Under the pieces are notes generated by a model. It did not search any database. It saw only the letters and a program-made list of their open reading frames with translations, and was not told the origin of the DNA. A stretch of 64,000 bases of DNA from Eriocheir sinensis (taxonomy: Eukaryota; Arthropoda; Malacostraca; Decapoda; Varunidae): contig NC_066518.1 in the NCBI RefSeq assembly GCF_024679095.1, positions 1,436,178 through 1,500,177 on the forward strand, read 5' to 3'. Shown here in pieces: positions 50,022 through 62,280 of this stretch. How positions within the stretch are numbered: position 1 is the stretch's first letter; every line of letters begins with the position of its first letter. The translations under genes and the position numbers were made by a program.

Positions 50022-50093
<72 letters not shown>

Positions 50094-50157
50094 CAGTAGT
50101 AGTGGCAGCAACAGCAGCAGCAGCAACAGAAACAACAGTTGTAATTGTTACAGTAAC

Positions 50158-50248
<91 letters not shown>

Positions 50249-50275
50249 GTAATAGTAATAATAATAATAATAATA
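49877..50275. repeat. (TAG)n followed by (AAT)n
   Basis: About 220 bp of TAG with a few TAA units, a CAG/CAA-rich transition, then about 120 bp of AAT. Confidence 0.97.
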
Positions 50276-50944
50276 AAAACGATAATAAAAATAATTATCC
50301 AAAATAGCAACAGCAATAATAAAGAGAATAAAGAATCCCCGAGTTGGGCAGCCAAGACCGCACTACTCTGGCAGGGTTACACGAGAGCGCTGCTTCTCTC
50401 ACCTAGAATTCGCCCTCGGCAATAACATTATCAATAATTATAGCAGCATCAACAACGATACCAACGCCTCTCCCGCTGCCTCGGAAGTAGGAAATCATCG
50501 TGTTTACAAACGCGACGTCCTTAGTGTGAAGGAAAAGAAGGGCGGGGCGGGTGGCTGTCGACTTGCTTCCCTCCACCACCACGACCACCACCACGACCAC
50601 CAAGAACAACAACAGCAGCAGGCACCACCTTGCGCCTCTTCCGTGCCAAGTCTCATTTATCTCGGACTGAATCTTCAAGGGCTTTGGAGGTTCATAAGGG
50701 TGATGTTCGACAGTTTGAAGGCTACAGTTTCTTATTCTAGACGTGAGCACTAACTAGATGGTGCGCCTCGACCAAGGATTCTAGACTCCTCCTTCCAAAC
50801 AGATGAATATGCCCAAATAATTATGTTCTGAGTGTGTTGTATGCATGACGCTGTTTGATGAGTCGAAAACCTGGTAGGCGTTGTGTTTACATAATTTGCC
50901 GGTTATGTAAGATAAACCTATACATCTGGTGAGGATGGGACAGG

Positions 50945-50946
<2 letters not shown>

Positions 50947-51034
<88 letters not shown>

Positions 51035-51146
51035 CCTCGCCTCTCCACATCACAGCCCCGTCACGCACCAGAAACTTAGAGTCAGAAATTATAGATCTCG
51101 CCAGTTTACACAACACAGGTAAATGGATACGAATTGATGTAAGGAC

Positions 51147-51237
<91 letters not shown>

Positions 51238-51268
51238 GCCCAAGGTCTACGGCATCACCTCCCTTTCA

Positions 51269-51326
<58 letters not shown>
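50947..51326. repeat. Three dinucleotide arrays
   Basis: (GT)n at 50,947-51,030 and 51,151-51,236, and (CA)n at 51,271-51,326, separated by about 120 and 35 bp of unique sequence. Confidence 0.97.
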
Positions 51327-51328
<2 letters not shown>

Positions 51329-51629
51329 GTGATATAGTAAAGGTCGTGCAGATTCCTCGTGAAGGACGCGACGAGCCCCGGGGTGATGGCAGGGTCAGGA
51401 CGGGATACACGCACCCTCTCCCTCCCCCGCCCCCAGGCACGCCTCCCTTACTCCACCGTACCTTCTACCCTATCTCTTCGACACATGCAATCACATACGC
51501 TTTCCTATACTTTCACACCCTCACCCATTTTCTTTATCAACGCACCAACTCCCCTATTCTTCCTCTACACGCAGTTTTTTCTACCCTGCACTCTTCCCCG
51601 TGGTGTTAATGGCAGGGTGACTATAAGCT

Positions 51630-52035
51630 ACGAATCCTCCAGCCCGGGTTCGCAGCTCGGCCCGGGCAGTCGAAGTGCAGCTCATCCAGGTGGTCATACT
51701 CCCTTAAGGACTGGTGGATAAATGGGTGCCTGGGGAATCCTGAGAAAGGTAAACTGTGGTAACCCGGATGTTTTATTGGCCCTGTGTCTCGCGGTAATGA
51801 CTTCTTACCAACCACATTGACCCACCATGTTGACCTCTCTTTCGGCCACCTCTTTTGATTCTTTTTTAGGAGCAGCAAGTAGCGGGCTTTCTTTTATTAT
51901 TGCTTCCTATTTTGTGTGCCCTTGAGCTGCCTCCTTTCTTGTAAAAAAAAAAAGTCTCAAAGTGCCAATGGGACGGAAATGAGCACCGCAGCCACGCGCA
52001 GTAATAGCGTATGCCCCAAATTTACCTTTCCTACC
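51630..52035 (+). mobile_element. SINE family 2 copy interrupted by a LINE A tail
   Basis: SINE blocks before the break: GATAAATGGGTGCCTGGGGA, GGTAACCCGGATGTTTTATT. SINE blocks after it: CAATGGGACGGAAATGAGCA, CACGCGCAGTAATAGCGTAT. The break at 51,831-51,953 is the LINE family A tail with its own poly(A). Confidence 0.8.
51831..51953 (+). mobile_element. LINE family A 3' tail, nested insertion
   Basis: TGACCTCTCTTTCGGCCACC..GCAGCAAGTAGCGGGCTTTC..CCCTTGAGCTGCCTCC..TTGTAAAAAAAAAAA. The 5' side corresponds to the sequence just after the LINE stop codon at 29,645, so this is a severely 5'-truncated copy. Confidence 0.8.
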
Positions 52036-52734
52036 CTTCTCCTACATGCCGCCACTTACACACAAATACCTTCCCTTACCCTTCTTCTCTAATAAACTCC
52101 TTCGCTTACTTTTACTAACACACTACAACCCTTTAACAAGCACTACCGCATCCTTTCTCTCCTTCCCTCCCCATCCCTCCCGCGCACCTTCCTCCTCTAT
52201 CATACCGTTCATTCACTCACGTTACCAACACAGTTTAGTCTTCCCCCCTGCCCTAACGCACCCTTCCCCCTCTTCCTTACCGTTACGCAGGTACACCTCC
52301 CATCACTTACCCTTTCCTGGCTCACCCACTATTAGCAACGCCCCCTGTCCATTCTATCAGAAATGAATGAGTCTTGCCTCTCCCTCTCTTCCTCTTCGCC
52401 TCCCTCACGCACACTGTCCCTCCCACTCCGACTTTTGTCCCCTTTCCCTCCCTCCTTCCTGCTCTCTACCACGCTGAAGATAAACCTCCATTACACTAAA
52501 GTTTTGTTGGCTTAATACTGCTATACACGGAAACCCCAATCCTTCTGCGGACGTGTTGGGTGTGGATGGTAGGAAGAACAGGTTTTCTCACATCCCGTTG
52601 GTGCTATTAATGTTGTTATTGTTGTTATTGTTGTTGTTGTTGTTGTTGTTGCCTCACGCTCACTTTCATTTCCTCCGTCTACTGAGACCCGGATCATGTT
52701 CGCTCGTTGGGTTGGGTAAAGGCTTAAGCCAAGA

Positions 52735-52935
52735 CTCTCAGACATTTCGAAGCTTACACACCCACATTTGATAAGGCTTTCGTAGAGGTTGTGGGTATTT
52801 CCATGGGTAGTTTTACGAGCTTAGTTATAGTGTGACAATGCTTCCTCACCACGGATATGAAAACTACTCATAAGAACCGGGCTAATCTCCTTTTTGGCCA
52901 TTTGAACTATTAGTTGAGAGTTGTCTGAGAATACG
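52735..52935 (+). mobile_element. Foldback-family element, single arm
   Basis: Reads ACACCCACATTTGATAAGGC, TTTCCATGGGTAGTTTTACG, ACTCATAAGAACCGGGCTAA, CTCCTTTTTGGCCATTTG. The same blocks occur at 63,005-63,175 in reverse and in both arms at 54,200-54,570. Confidence 0.65.
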
Positions 52936-53035
52936 GGACTAAGTTAGAGTTATGTGCGAGACCAGTTTTTTGTTCCTTTGCATTAATTTTGTTGTAACCG
53001 AATTCTTATTATTTTATTGGCAATGTTGAGAGGTA

Positions 53036-53270
53036 GAAGAAGAAGAAAAAGAAGATGAAGGAGAAGCAGTAGAGGAAGAGGAAGAAGAAGAAGAACAAGA
53101 AGAACAAGAAATAGAAAAAGTAAATGTTGTAGAAGAAGAAGAAGTAGAAGAAAAAGAAGTAGAAGAAGTAGAAGAAGAAGAAGAGGAAGAAGAAGAAGAA
53201 AAAGAAGAGGGCGAAGAAGAAGAAGAAGAAGAAGAAGAAAAAGAAGTAGTAGAAGAAGAAGAAGAAGGTG
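53036..53270. repeat. Degenerate (GAA)n tract
   Basis: About 235 bp of GAA with AGT, GGA and AAA interruptions. Confidence 0.95.
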
Positions 53271-54199
53271 AAGACCCCTACTGTACGGCTGTGGTTTTAA
53301 AAGACTAGGGCAACGTTAGCTCGGTCAGGAAGCAACAACCGGCCTGTCTCTACCTCGGTGTTGTTGTCCTTGGGCGGGGAACCAGACGCGGCCACCACCA
53401 CCACCACCACCAGCAGCTCCACCCACTCTCGCTTTCATTGGTAGGAAGGCTGGTCTGTTTTCACGCTTCCTTGATGCTAAACAGAACATACCACGAGCAA
53501 TACTCTTTATATAGATGCTTGCCAACGCACTCTCAGCCTTTTCCGCCCGCAAGCACCCAACTTTTCCAACGCACCCAATACCCTGTCTCTTCAACACACG
53601 CCCACACGCACTCTGCTACTCTCATGCACCATCACCCATTCTTCCTAAACACCCACTTTTTCCTCCCCTCACCCGTCTCCCAAAGCAGCCAAACGTATGG
53701 CTTCAACGTCCCACATAGCGAATAAAGAAAGATAATTGAGTAAATAGCTTAACAAACGAATTTTAATGTAAGGATAGGTTAATAGGTGAATGGATAAATT
53801 AATAAACAAAAAATATACATAAATAAACAGCATAATCACTGTCACGATATATCACGCTCAAAATTTGCCGTTCATTATCTGTTCCAACCCGTGACTTACT
53901 CGTGTCGGTCATGCTTTGGACGGTGACGCAGCTCATGATTTGCTTCTGGAGGAAAAAGTTGGAAAGTTTCGTTTAGTCGGCGCAACATCTGTGGTCATAT
54001 GCCGGAGAGAGGCAGAAGGGGAAGGAATTATAGGAGAAGGGAACCGACCCCAGGAGACGGGACACAACCCCCGATTAATACCTGGTACCCATTCCCTGCT
54101 GGGTGGACAGGGGCGTAGGGTACCGGAAATGCTTCTGGAGGACTAGCGCCATGCACCCCTCGCCCTCTGCAGCCATGGGTCCGTATTCCAAGTACACCT

Positions 54200-54570
54200 A
54201 TCTGACAAGACTTTCGAGGCGTTTTGGGCATTCCCAGGGGTAGTTTAATGACCCTGGTGGTAGTGTGACCCTTCTTCTGTACCATGAGTGTGAAAAACCC
54301 CTCATGAAAACCCGATTACTCTCCTTCTAGGCCTTTGGAAATAGTTGATGTGAGGCGAAAACGAGTGAGAGTACCGACCATGGTGACACGAGTCTCTGGA
54401 AGATGCCCCCGCCCCTCACACCAACTATTTCCAAAGTCCAAAAAGGAGGTTAATCGAATTCTAATGAGTGTTCTTTTAGGTTCACGGTACAGAAGAAGGC
54501 TCAGACTACCACCAGGATCATAAAAGTACCCCTGGAATTGCCCAAAACTCCCACGAAAGACTAGTAAATT
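54200..54570. mobile_element. Foldback-family element with two inverted arms
   Basis: Left arm (about 54,205-54,365) and right arm (about 54,410-54,570) are imperfect inverted copies: CCCAGGGGTAGTTTAATGACCC / GGGTACTTTTATGATCC in reverse, and CTTCTTCTGTACC in both. The loop is about 45 bp. Confidence 0.75.
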
Positions 54571-55729
54571 ATGTGTTCTTGGGCGCAGAAATGTTTAAAA
54601 ATATGGCCCTAAAGGCAAATCTCAGAGTGCCGACCCGGGAGAGGAAGGGAGATGGGGTGGGTATTAGAGAGGGGCACACGTCTGTAATATATAGTTGTGC
54701 AAGCCATGTTGTCCATCTCCGTCTCCTTGGCCTGTGACCCTGTTCAGTACAAATGCCTTGCCCCGCGGGACATCCGGGTTACGGGCTCGCTGCGTCCCAA
54801 CCACCGTGAGGAGATTCACAGTGTATGGATGATTCCACCCTGACACACTCACTCCTCGGAGATGTGTCAGAGGTATTTTATTTTTATAAGCATTCAACTG
54901 AAACGCATTTACACATTTACAATATATTATAAAAAAGACGTTTTCTTCACAATAATTCAACAATTGCATTATGGTAATCTAACAGGCTGGACAATGGAGA
55001 AAGTATTATCAGGGAAACGAAAATATTATGAAGTCCATTAAAATTCAACAGTTCAGAGTATGGGCAGGTAAGGCCGCGGCGTGCAGTGCTTGAAGCCTAG
55101 GACCTATAACAGCAGCTATAAGAAGGCAAGCACCGGCCAGACAACAGTAAACATCAACACTCATTAAAGCTTCCGATCCTTCGCCTGGAGGGTCGGCGTG
55201 GGACCCGCGGCGGCTCGGGTAACGGCCTTAGCATAATCCTACTTCTCAGACATCACCAACTGTTTAAAAAATTCAAAACTTTCTTCATAAAAAAACTTTC
55301 CCACACTAAATGTGTTGCCAAACCTGCACGAACTTTATGGAAAGTTTGCTGTTAGCAACGTTAAGTATATAAGCTGGACAATCCCGAACAGACTCGTCTG
55401 CTCCGAACTGGTGAAACTGGCACGCGGGAATGAGGCATTATCAGACGCAAGCTGCCTGACCGCTCCCTTGGAATATACAATGACAAGCCTGCCTCAGCGC
55501 TTCACAGCCAGAGGCGGGGGAATGGTGAATGAAGATACGCCTTCCTGGCCCTGCTCGTGCCATTGTCTGGAGGAATGCCGCGGCGACCCAAGGCTCGGGG
55601 CTGTGGGCCTTGGGTGCCATTCTTGTAAGTAAGGATGCAGTTTAGCGAAGGCGAGTAGTTTGTGCAGCCACATCTTATTATGTCGAAACATGCCACTTAA
55701 CACTGAAACTATACATTTCTGACCGAGAG

Positions 55730-55730
<1 letters not shown>

Positions 55731-55787
<57 letters not shown>

Positions 55788-55840
55788 ATCTATATATAGA
55801 TATAGATATATATAGATATATATATATATATATATATAAT
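55731..55840. repeat. (TA)n with TATC/TAGA units
   Basis: About 110 bp of TA with short tetranucleotide interruptions. Confidence 0.95.
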
Positions 55841-56498
55841 ATCAGCTAAAGTTTAATGTTCCGCTAAACATGGCTTTAGGCGCCTGCCGTGAGTTAAGGA
55901 GACAGGTGTAGCTGTTTGAAAAAAAAAAAAGTTCCTCTAATTACATCTCCCGTTGCGCTGATGAAATAATAAATGAAGTGGAAGATCAATGTTTTTTTCG
56001 CTACTGAGATGTAAAAAAATAAAAAAAGCGTTAGGCGAGAATTATTCCAAGACCTGGAGTAAATGGGTCACACAACAGCGGGTCTTCTCATCCGCGGGGA
56101 GCAGCAGCGGCTCAGTGGTCGATGTCAGTTTCGGGCACGGCTCACTGTCGCTGTGCTAACGGCTCCTTCGAAATGTGCAGCGTTGCGGCAGGCGACACCT
56201 TGTTCCTATGCCACTAAGGGAAGCGGCCAGACAGTGAGCGTCAGGATACACCACACTCCGGCCTTGGTGGGAACGCTTGCTACGAGTGAGAGTTTTTGCG
56301 TGTCTCGGGTAAGTACAAATCCCATAAGGCTAAAATTATATACAAGAACAATCGTTTAGCTGGCAAGCTAGAGCATGAGGCAGCAAGCAGCTCTGCTGAC
56401 GCCGAGGGCGGATACGGACGAACGTAACGGAATACATTATATAAAGAAACATGGAGAGCTTTTTACATGATAGCACTTAGCTTAACCCACTCTCGTGA

Positions 56499-57655
56499 TC
56501 ACTTTGTTTTATTGGCTTTCCATTGGCTGTTGTGGTTCGTCGTGAGCGGGGCCATGATGGTGACGCCCTTCTTCTGCTTGGGGGAGACATGCCCATCTTT
56601 TTTCGCCACACACGAGTTTGTACATTTGCTCAGTGCGCCTGGGCCGTTAATTTCCGGGGCCTTCTTGACGTTCTTGTCGTTCTCAGAGTCGTGTTCCTCG
56701 TCGATGGGGGAGATGGTGTGGTCGCTGTCCAGCTGGTCGGAGCGGTTATCTTCACTTCCCAGAGCGCTGTCTTTTGCTGGAGAACCGTCCAAATACTCGT
56801 CGTCTTCCTTCAGGGCTGGCTCCGGGAGAGTCTCCGGGACTCCCAGGGGGCGAGACGGCGCTGGCTCGGATGACTGCTGAAGGGCTGTAGGGCTTAGAGA
56901 TAACTGGCTGTTGTTGGTGCAGGCTAGATTTTGAGCCCTTCGGCGAAGACTCTCGGAGCGCATCGACCGAGTTCGACGGCTCTTCTTTCCTTTCGCTAGA
57001 CGAAGCAAAAACTGTAAAGACGACAGAATGATGCTCTATTAAACTTTATGCAGTCTTACAGTAGTCATGCTACTCTAACTGTAGTCCTGGTAGAAATCTT
57101 CCTATCAGAGAGAGCGCTCCTTGGCAGAGCAACATTATCTTGAAATAGTTTGTTCTCTCCAAGTGAAAGTACAACTCCTGTCGTCTACCTTCCTACACCT
57201 TAGCCTGTATCAGTCAGACACGGATGTACTGTGTATTTCTTTTTAACTTGTGGATATTTTTATGATGACTGGCTAAGTGCGGAAACTCCATTTGAATTGG
57301 TAGTCAGGGGAGAAGTCAGGGCACCGAGTTGCTTTAGCGGATGTGTTAGGAGCGCTTGAGGTGTTGTGTTTCCGTAATAATATTTTCCTCTTGACTAACG
57401 TTCTGGAGTATCTCTATGGACCTGTTCTCGAGCCAAGTAGCTCTGAAGACTGATCCATCTTATAATTGTTGTGGGCGGAGGCAGCGCTGACTAGGGATGG
57501 TGGACATGCAGCAAGAGATGGTTAAAATTGTGAGATGAGAATGATGATGACGATGCTGCTGCTGATGATGATGCAATGATAGCGATGACGAAGACGACGT
57601 ATATATTATGAAGATGCCTCAGCTACCTATAGATATTTTTCATCCGTATTTTTAA

Positions 57656-57712
<57 letters not shown>

Positions 57713-60700
57713 CTATTATTATGTAATTGAGTAGGTCCCCGCGATAACGAACAAACAAACAAACAAACAAACCTGAACTTCACCGCACAAATGTAACAAG
57801 AGAAGTAATTAACCCCTACAATAATTACGTAATACAACAGAGGACGGATGTAGGGACGCAGGCTAAGGATGACTGTAACTACATTATCTTTTGCTACAAG
57901 AGATGCTAATGTTCTTCAGGGTCAAGATTTTAGAAAGGGAGTGCACACTAATATAACTAATTTGTTTACTCCACCTCAGCTATACTAAGACACACTAAAC
58001 TACAAAGTAAAGTCTGTCTAATACACTAATGGCCAGCTCGAGAATCCAACACCGTGCCATTGTAAGCGCCCGAACCAAACTATATTCTCCAAAGTGATCC
58101 GTTATTTCTACTCAATACCAGATAGTAATAAAGAGATTTCCTGCGCGGTTTCCTATAATTTCCTTCTCCTTTTTATGTCAACGCCAAACACTAGGGCTAC
58201 AAGGAGTTTTGGTCGTGTTTTGTGTTTGGTTGGGGAGCTTACAAACGTAGTGTAATGGACTGTAAAACCGGCCCTAAGACAAGCCAAGTGGGAGGCGTGT
58301 CCGTGAGAGGGGAGAAGCACTGACCCCCAATGAGAAAAAGGCCTTACATGTTGCCTCATTTTCTTCCATTATTATTATTATACGCCATTCTCCTTTGTGA
58401 GGGTGGCTTGCAAGAAACAAGAAGGAAGGAGAGGGCCGAGAAGGTGTTCCAGGAAGCGGGAGGCGTGAGAGACTCGATTTGAAATATTAACAAGGATAGT
58501 ATTAGAAAGTAAGACAATTAATGAAAAAATGAAAAAAAATGTTAAAAATATCAGTATAACGCACAATGCACAATAGATAAAGTCTTTTGAGCACTAAAAT
58601 ACATCCTTGCCCCTTCCCCCTCATACGGACACCCCACAAGTGGCTCAAAGATTAATTTCGTTACTGACGGCGAGGCAGACGACGCAGAGAGCCTGAACGA
58701 GCGACAGCATCTTGGCGAGGGGCGGCTTGCTGCTGTTCCACTCCTCTTGCAGGGGCCTCATCATCTCCTGAATCTCGTGCTCCTGGAGGAAAAAAAAAAG
58801 AAACGATGCTTAGGTCAGTAGTGTTTCTTTCATGCTGAAGCGGAAGAGAAAGAAATGTGAGTAATGTAAAGATCCCCGAGGCTGACTTTTATTTTTAGGA
58901 GGCAGTCAGAAGCCAAACAAAGGAATTGATTTAAAAAAGCACCTCGCGCTTAAAATATCTTCAATTTTACTTCAAGAGGTATCATGACACTTCCATTTTA
59001 AAAGAGATGAGTCTTGTCTTTGAGAGAAAAGAAATCGTTCCAGTTATTGCTGATCTCATTCCCTGCAAACCACGCCACGCTCGCTCCGTGGTGCCCTGTT
59101 ACATGTGTCTACTTTACGATTTCGCAAGGCTGTAACAGAACCTTTACGATTTTACACGTACAGTAAACTTCTTTTTCAGTATAAATATCTTATGTACATA
59201 CATCTAATATACTGTAGCAAGGACACTACTTTCGATGGTCTGTAAATTGCTCCATTGTCTTTACCTAGCTTCAGACGAGAGCAAGAAAAGAACACGGCAG
59301 TGAACTATATGGACAAGGTCGGTGCACTGTTCGGCATGTGACGCTGTGAGCTGTGGTGCGTGTTGGGGAAGTAGGGTGAAGTTAGTATTTAACTGATGAA
59401 CACATGAAGCCCCCACAGTGAAACACTTTAAACCTACACTTGTAATATGACTCAAGTTACACAGAACATACAAGTTGCTCTGATTTGCAAAAACATACAT
59501 CGAATTACAATTATTTTTCTCTCTCTTTACTGAAAGGCAATTGGGAGGTCACCATGACCCGCGCCTGGCTAAGGCGCGTTACGTGGCGCGGCCTCTGCCT
59601 CGGGGATCTGCGGCTCAGTGCGGGCCGGCGGGACCATGCGGGGATTAAGCGTTCATGTCCTGCCTCGCCACGGCCTCTGAATGGTAATGCGGAGGTAACG
59701 TGGCAATATTTCCAAAGCACTGGATGCGCTGACACATATAACATTTTTCTGTAAACTTGTTTTTCCTTCACGCATATTACACTGTCCTTCTTAGGATGTC
59801 TCCAAAATCATTCAATAAAAACTGTCACAAATCAGAAATCTTTCGAAAGTTTAAAAACAGACAGAGGGCATGAACACTTCATTACAAGATTATATATCGA
59901 TATCTATCTATCAATCTATCTATCTATCTACCTATCTGTCTATCTACCTATCCATCCGTCTACACACACTGACTTAATTAACCAATTAAATAATTAAGTT
60001 AGCAATTATTCCTCCACTGTTTTTCCTTCTACAAAATTTATATGAACTGTGAAACGATTATTTTCCACAATGTATAATACTTCTCCGTGGTTCCGCAGTC
60101 GCCTCTTCAACACGGGATGCACTTGAGGTCTACGTTTCTAGCGACGTAAAGCAAGTCTTTGGCACACACACACTCACTCTTGCACAACACTCATTCACCG
60201 TATACTTAACGCTCACTCAGTCTATGCAACACAAGCTTATCTTTTGCAACACTCATTAACCCTTTGCAACACTCACCCTTGCCCACTTTTGACATGAGGC
60301 CTGGAAAGAGTCGGCGTAGGGTCGCATTCGAGGCTCCACCATTTGCTTGGCGTACGTTACCTGCAAGAGGGAGAGGCGAGAGATCAGGTGAGAAGGGGGA
60401 GAAGTGTAAATGGAAAGCCTACACAGAAAGGATAAGTGGGGTAAGAGATCAGGTCATGAGAGGGACTAACTGAACATTCGAACACCACATAAAGGAAAAA
60501 GGGTCAGATCGAGTGGCAAAGTGAATATAGATAAACGCAAAAGTTACATATATAGGACAGGAAAAAAGAAAAACACCACAGGAAGGTCAGTTGGGGTCAA
60601 AGGTCCGGGCAGATGACACAGTTTAGTTGATATAAGGAGGTTGTGCTTAGAGGTCAGTTCATTTAATATAAACACGTGAAACCACAAATAAAAAGCGTGT

Positions 60701-62042
60701 CGGTATATCATGCATATTAAAGCAAAAGACGAAAGGTTTGAGGTCTAGGTGTTCAAACATGCAAAGAGCTATAAAAAAAAAACAAATTATGGAATTAAAA
60801 TCAAGAAATGGCAATAGTCAGAAAATATATATAGGGCAGAACAGCAGATGGACAAAGAAGTGACAGACTGGGAAATATCTGATGTTGAAAGACAGATCCA
60901 AGGGGACGCCGCTCACCTGAAGGTATGCCGAAAATAATAAGTATATGGAACGCTTACACCAAAGGAATATAAACGTTTGGAAGTGACCCTTACCCAGCAG
61001 TGGAATGATACAAGCTGACGATGACTCTGATGAAGATTGTGAATAGTGACTTATTTTTGGGAGCCGTGAGATAGAGACTTAATGACTTTGATGAAGATTG
61101 TGAATAGTGACTTATTTTTGGGATCCCTGAGATATAAACTTAATGACTCTGATGAAGATTGTGAATAGTGACTTATTTTTGGGATCCCTGAGATAGAGAT
61201 TAATGACTCTGATGAAGATTGTGGATAGTGACTTATTTTTGGGATCCCTGAGATAGAAACTTAATGACTCTGATGAAGATTGTGAATAGTGACTTATTTT
61301 TGGGATTCATGAGATAGACAGACAGTTGGACGGACAGACGAACAGAAAGACAGACAGAGAAGGGAGACTCAATACCGTACGTGAGCCTGACGGAGTTTTT
61401 AAAGACAGTTGGACGGACGAACTGATGAACAGACAGAAAGACAGACGGGCGACTCACAATGCCGTAAGAGAGCCTGACGGAGTTCTTCCTCATGACGCGG
61501 AGCTCCTTCTTAACCCTGCGGTACATGGCCGCCCTGAACTTGCCCTCGGCCATGGCGGTGGTGTCCTGGCGGTCGAAAAACATGCCTGCGCGGGGAGGGA
61601 GAAAGCAAGGCTGCAAGGAGACGGAGAAGCAGCAGCAGGCGGCGTCATGCAGGGGTGGGGGGAGTGTGTTTTGAGTACGTTCAGGATATAGGGGGACCAG
61701 TGACAGGAAGAAGGGCAAAAGAGAAGCTAGTGAATGGCTCCAGTACCTTCACCTACAAGTTTGGGCTCCGTGTCACAAAGAGCGTTAAGTGTGATGCCAT
61801 TGTTGTTGTTGTTGTTGTTGATGATGATGTTGCTGTGAATACATGGCGAGGTTATATAACGCGTCAAATTAATGTGAAAGTAAAGACTGTGAAGCATTTT
61901 ATTGATACATTTATTAATTTGTGCGTGTGTTGATTTCTTGTTATTTGTTTACATATATTTGAGTATTCATTTTTTTATATATATCTATTCATATATATGT
62001 ATTTATCAACCATTACTGTCTGCGTGTGTGTGTGTGTGTGTG

Positions 62043-62102
<60 letters not shown>

Positions 62103-62246
62103 TTTTACAGCAAAGGAGACAGTGCAAGGGAGTAAAAAAAAGAAAACAATAAAGAAAAAAAAAGCCCGTTACTTACTGCTCCTGAATAGAGTGGAGTGGC
62201 CAAAAAGAGTGTGTGTGTGTATGTATGTATGAGTGTGTATGTGTGT

Positions 62247-62280
<34 letters not shown>

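Noticed and set aside
49815..50355. Poly-Leu, poly-Tyr and poly-Thr frames
   Set aside because: Artefacts of TAG and AAT repeats.
53036..53270. CRISPR-like or regular repeat array
   Set aside because: Simple degenerate GAA tract without spacers; eukaryotic context.
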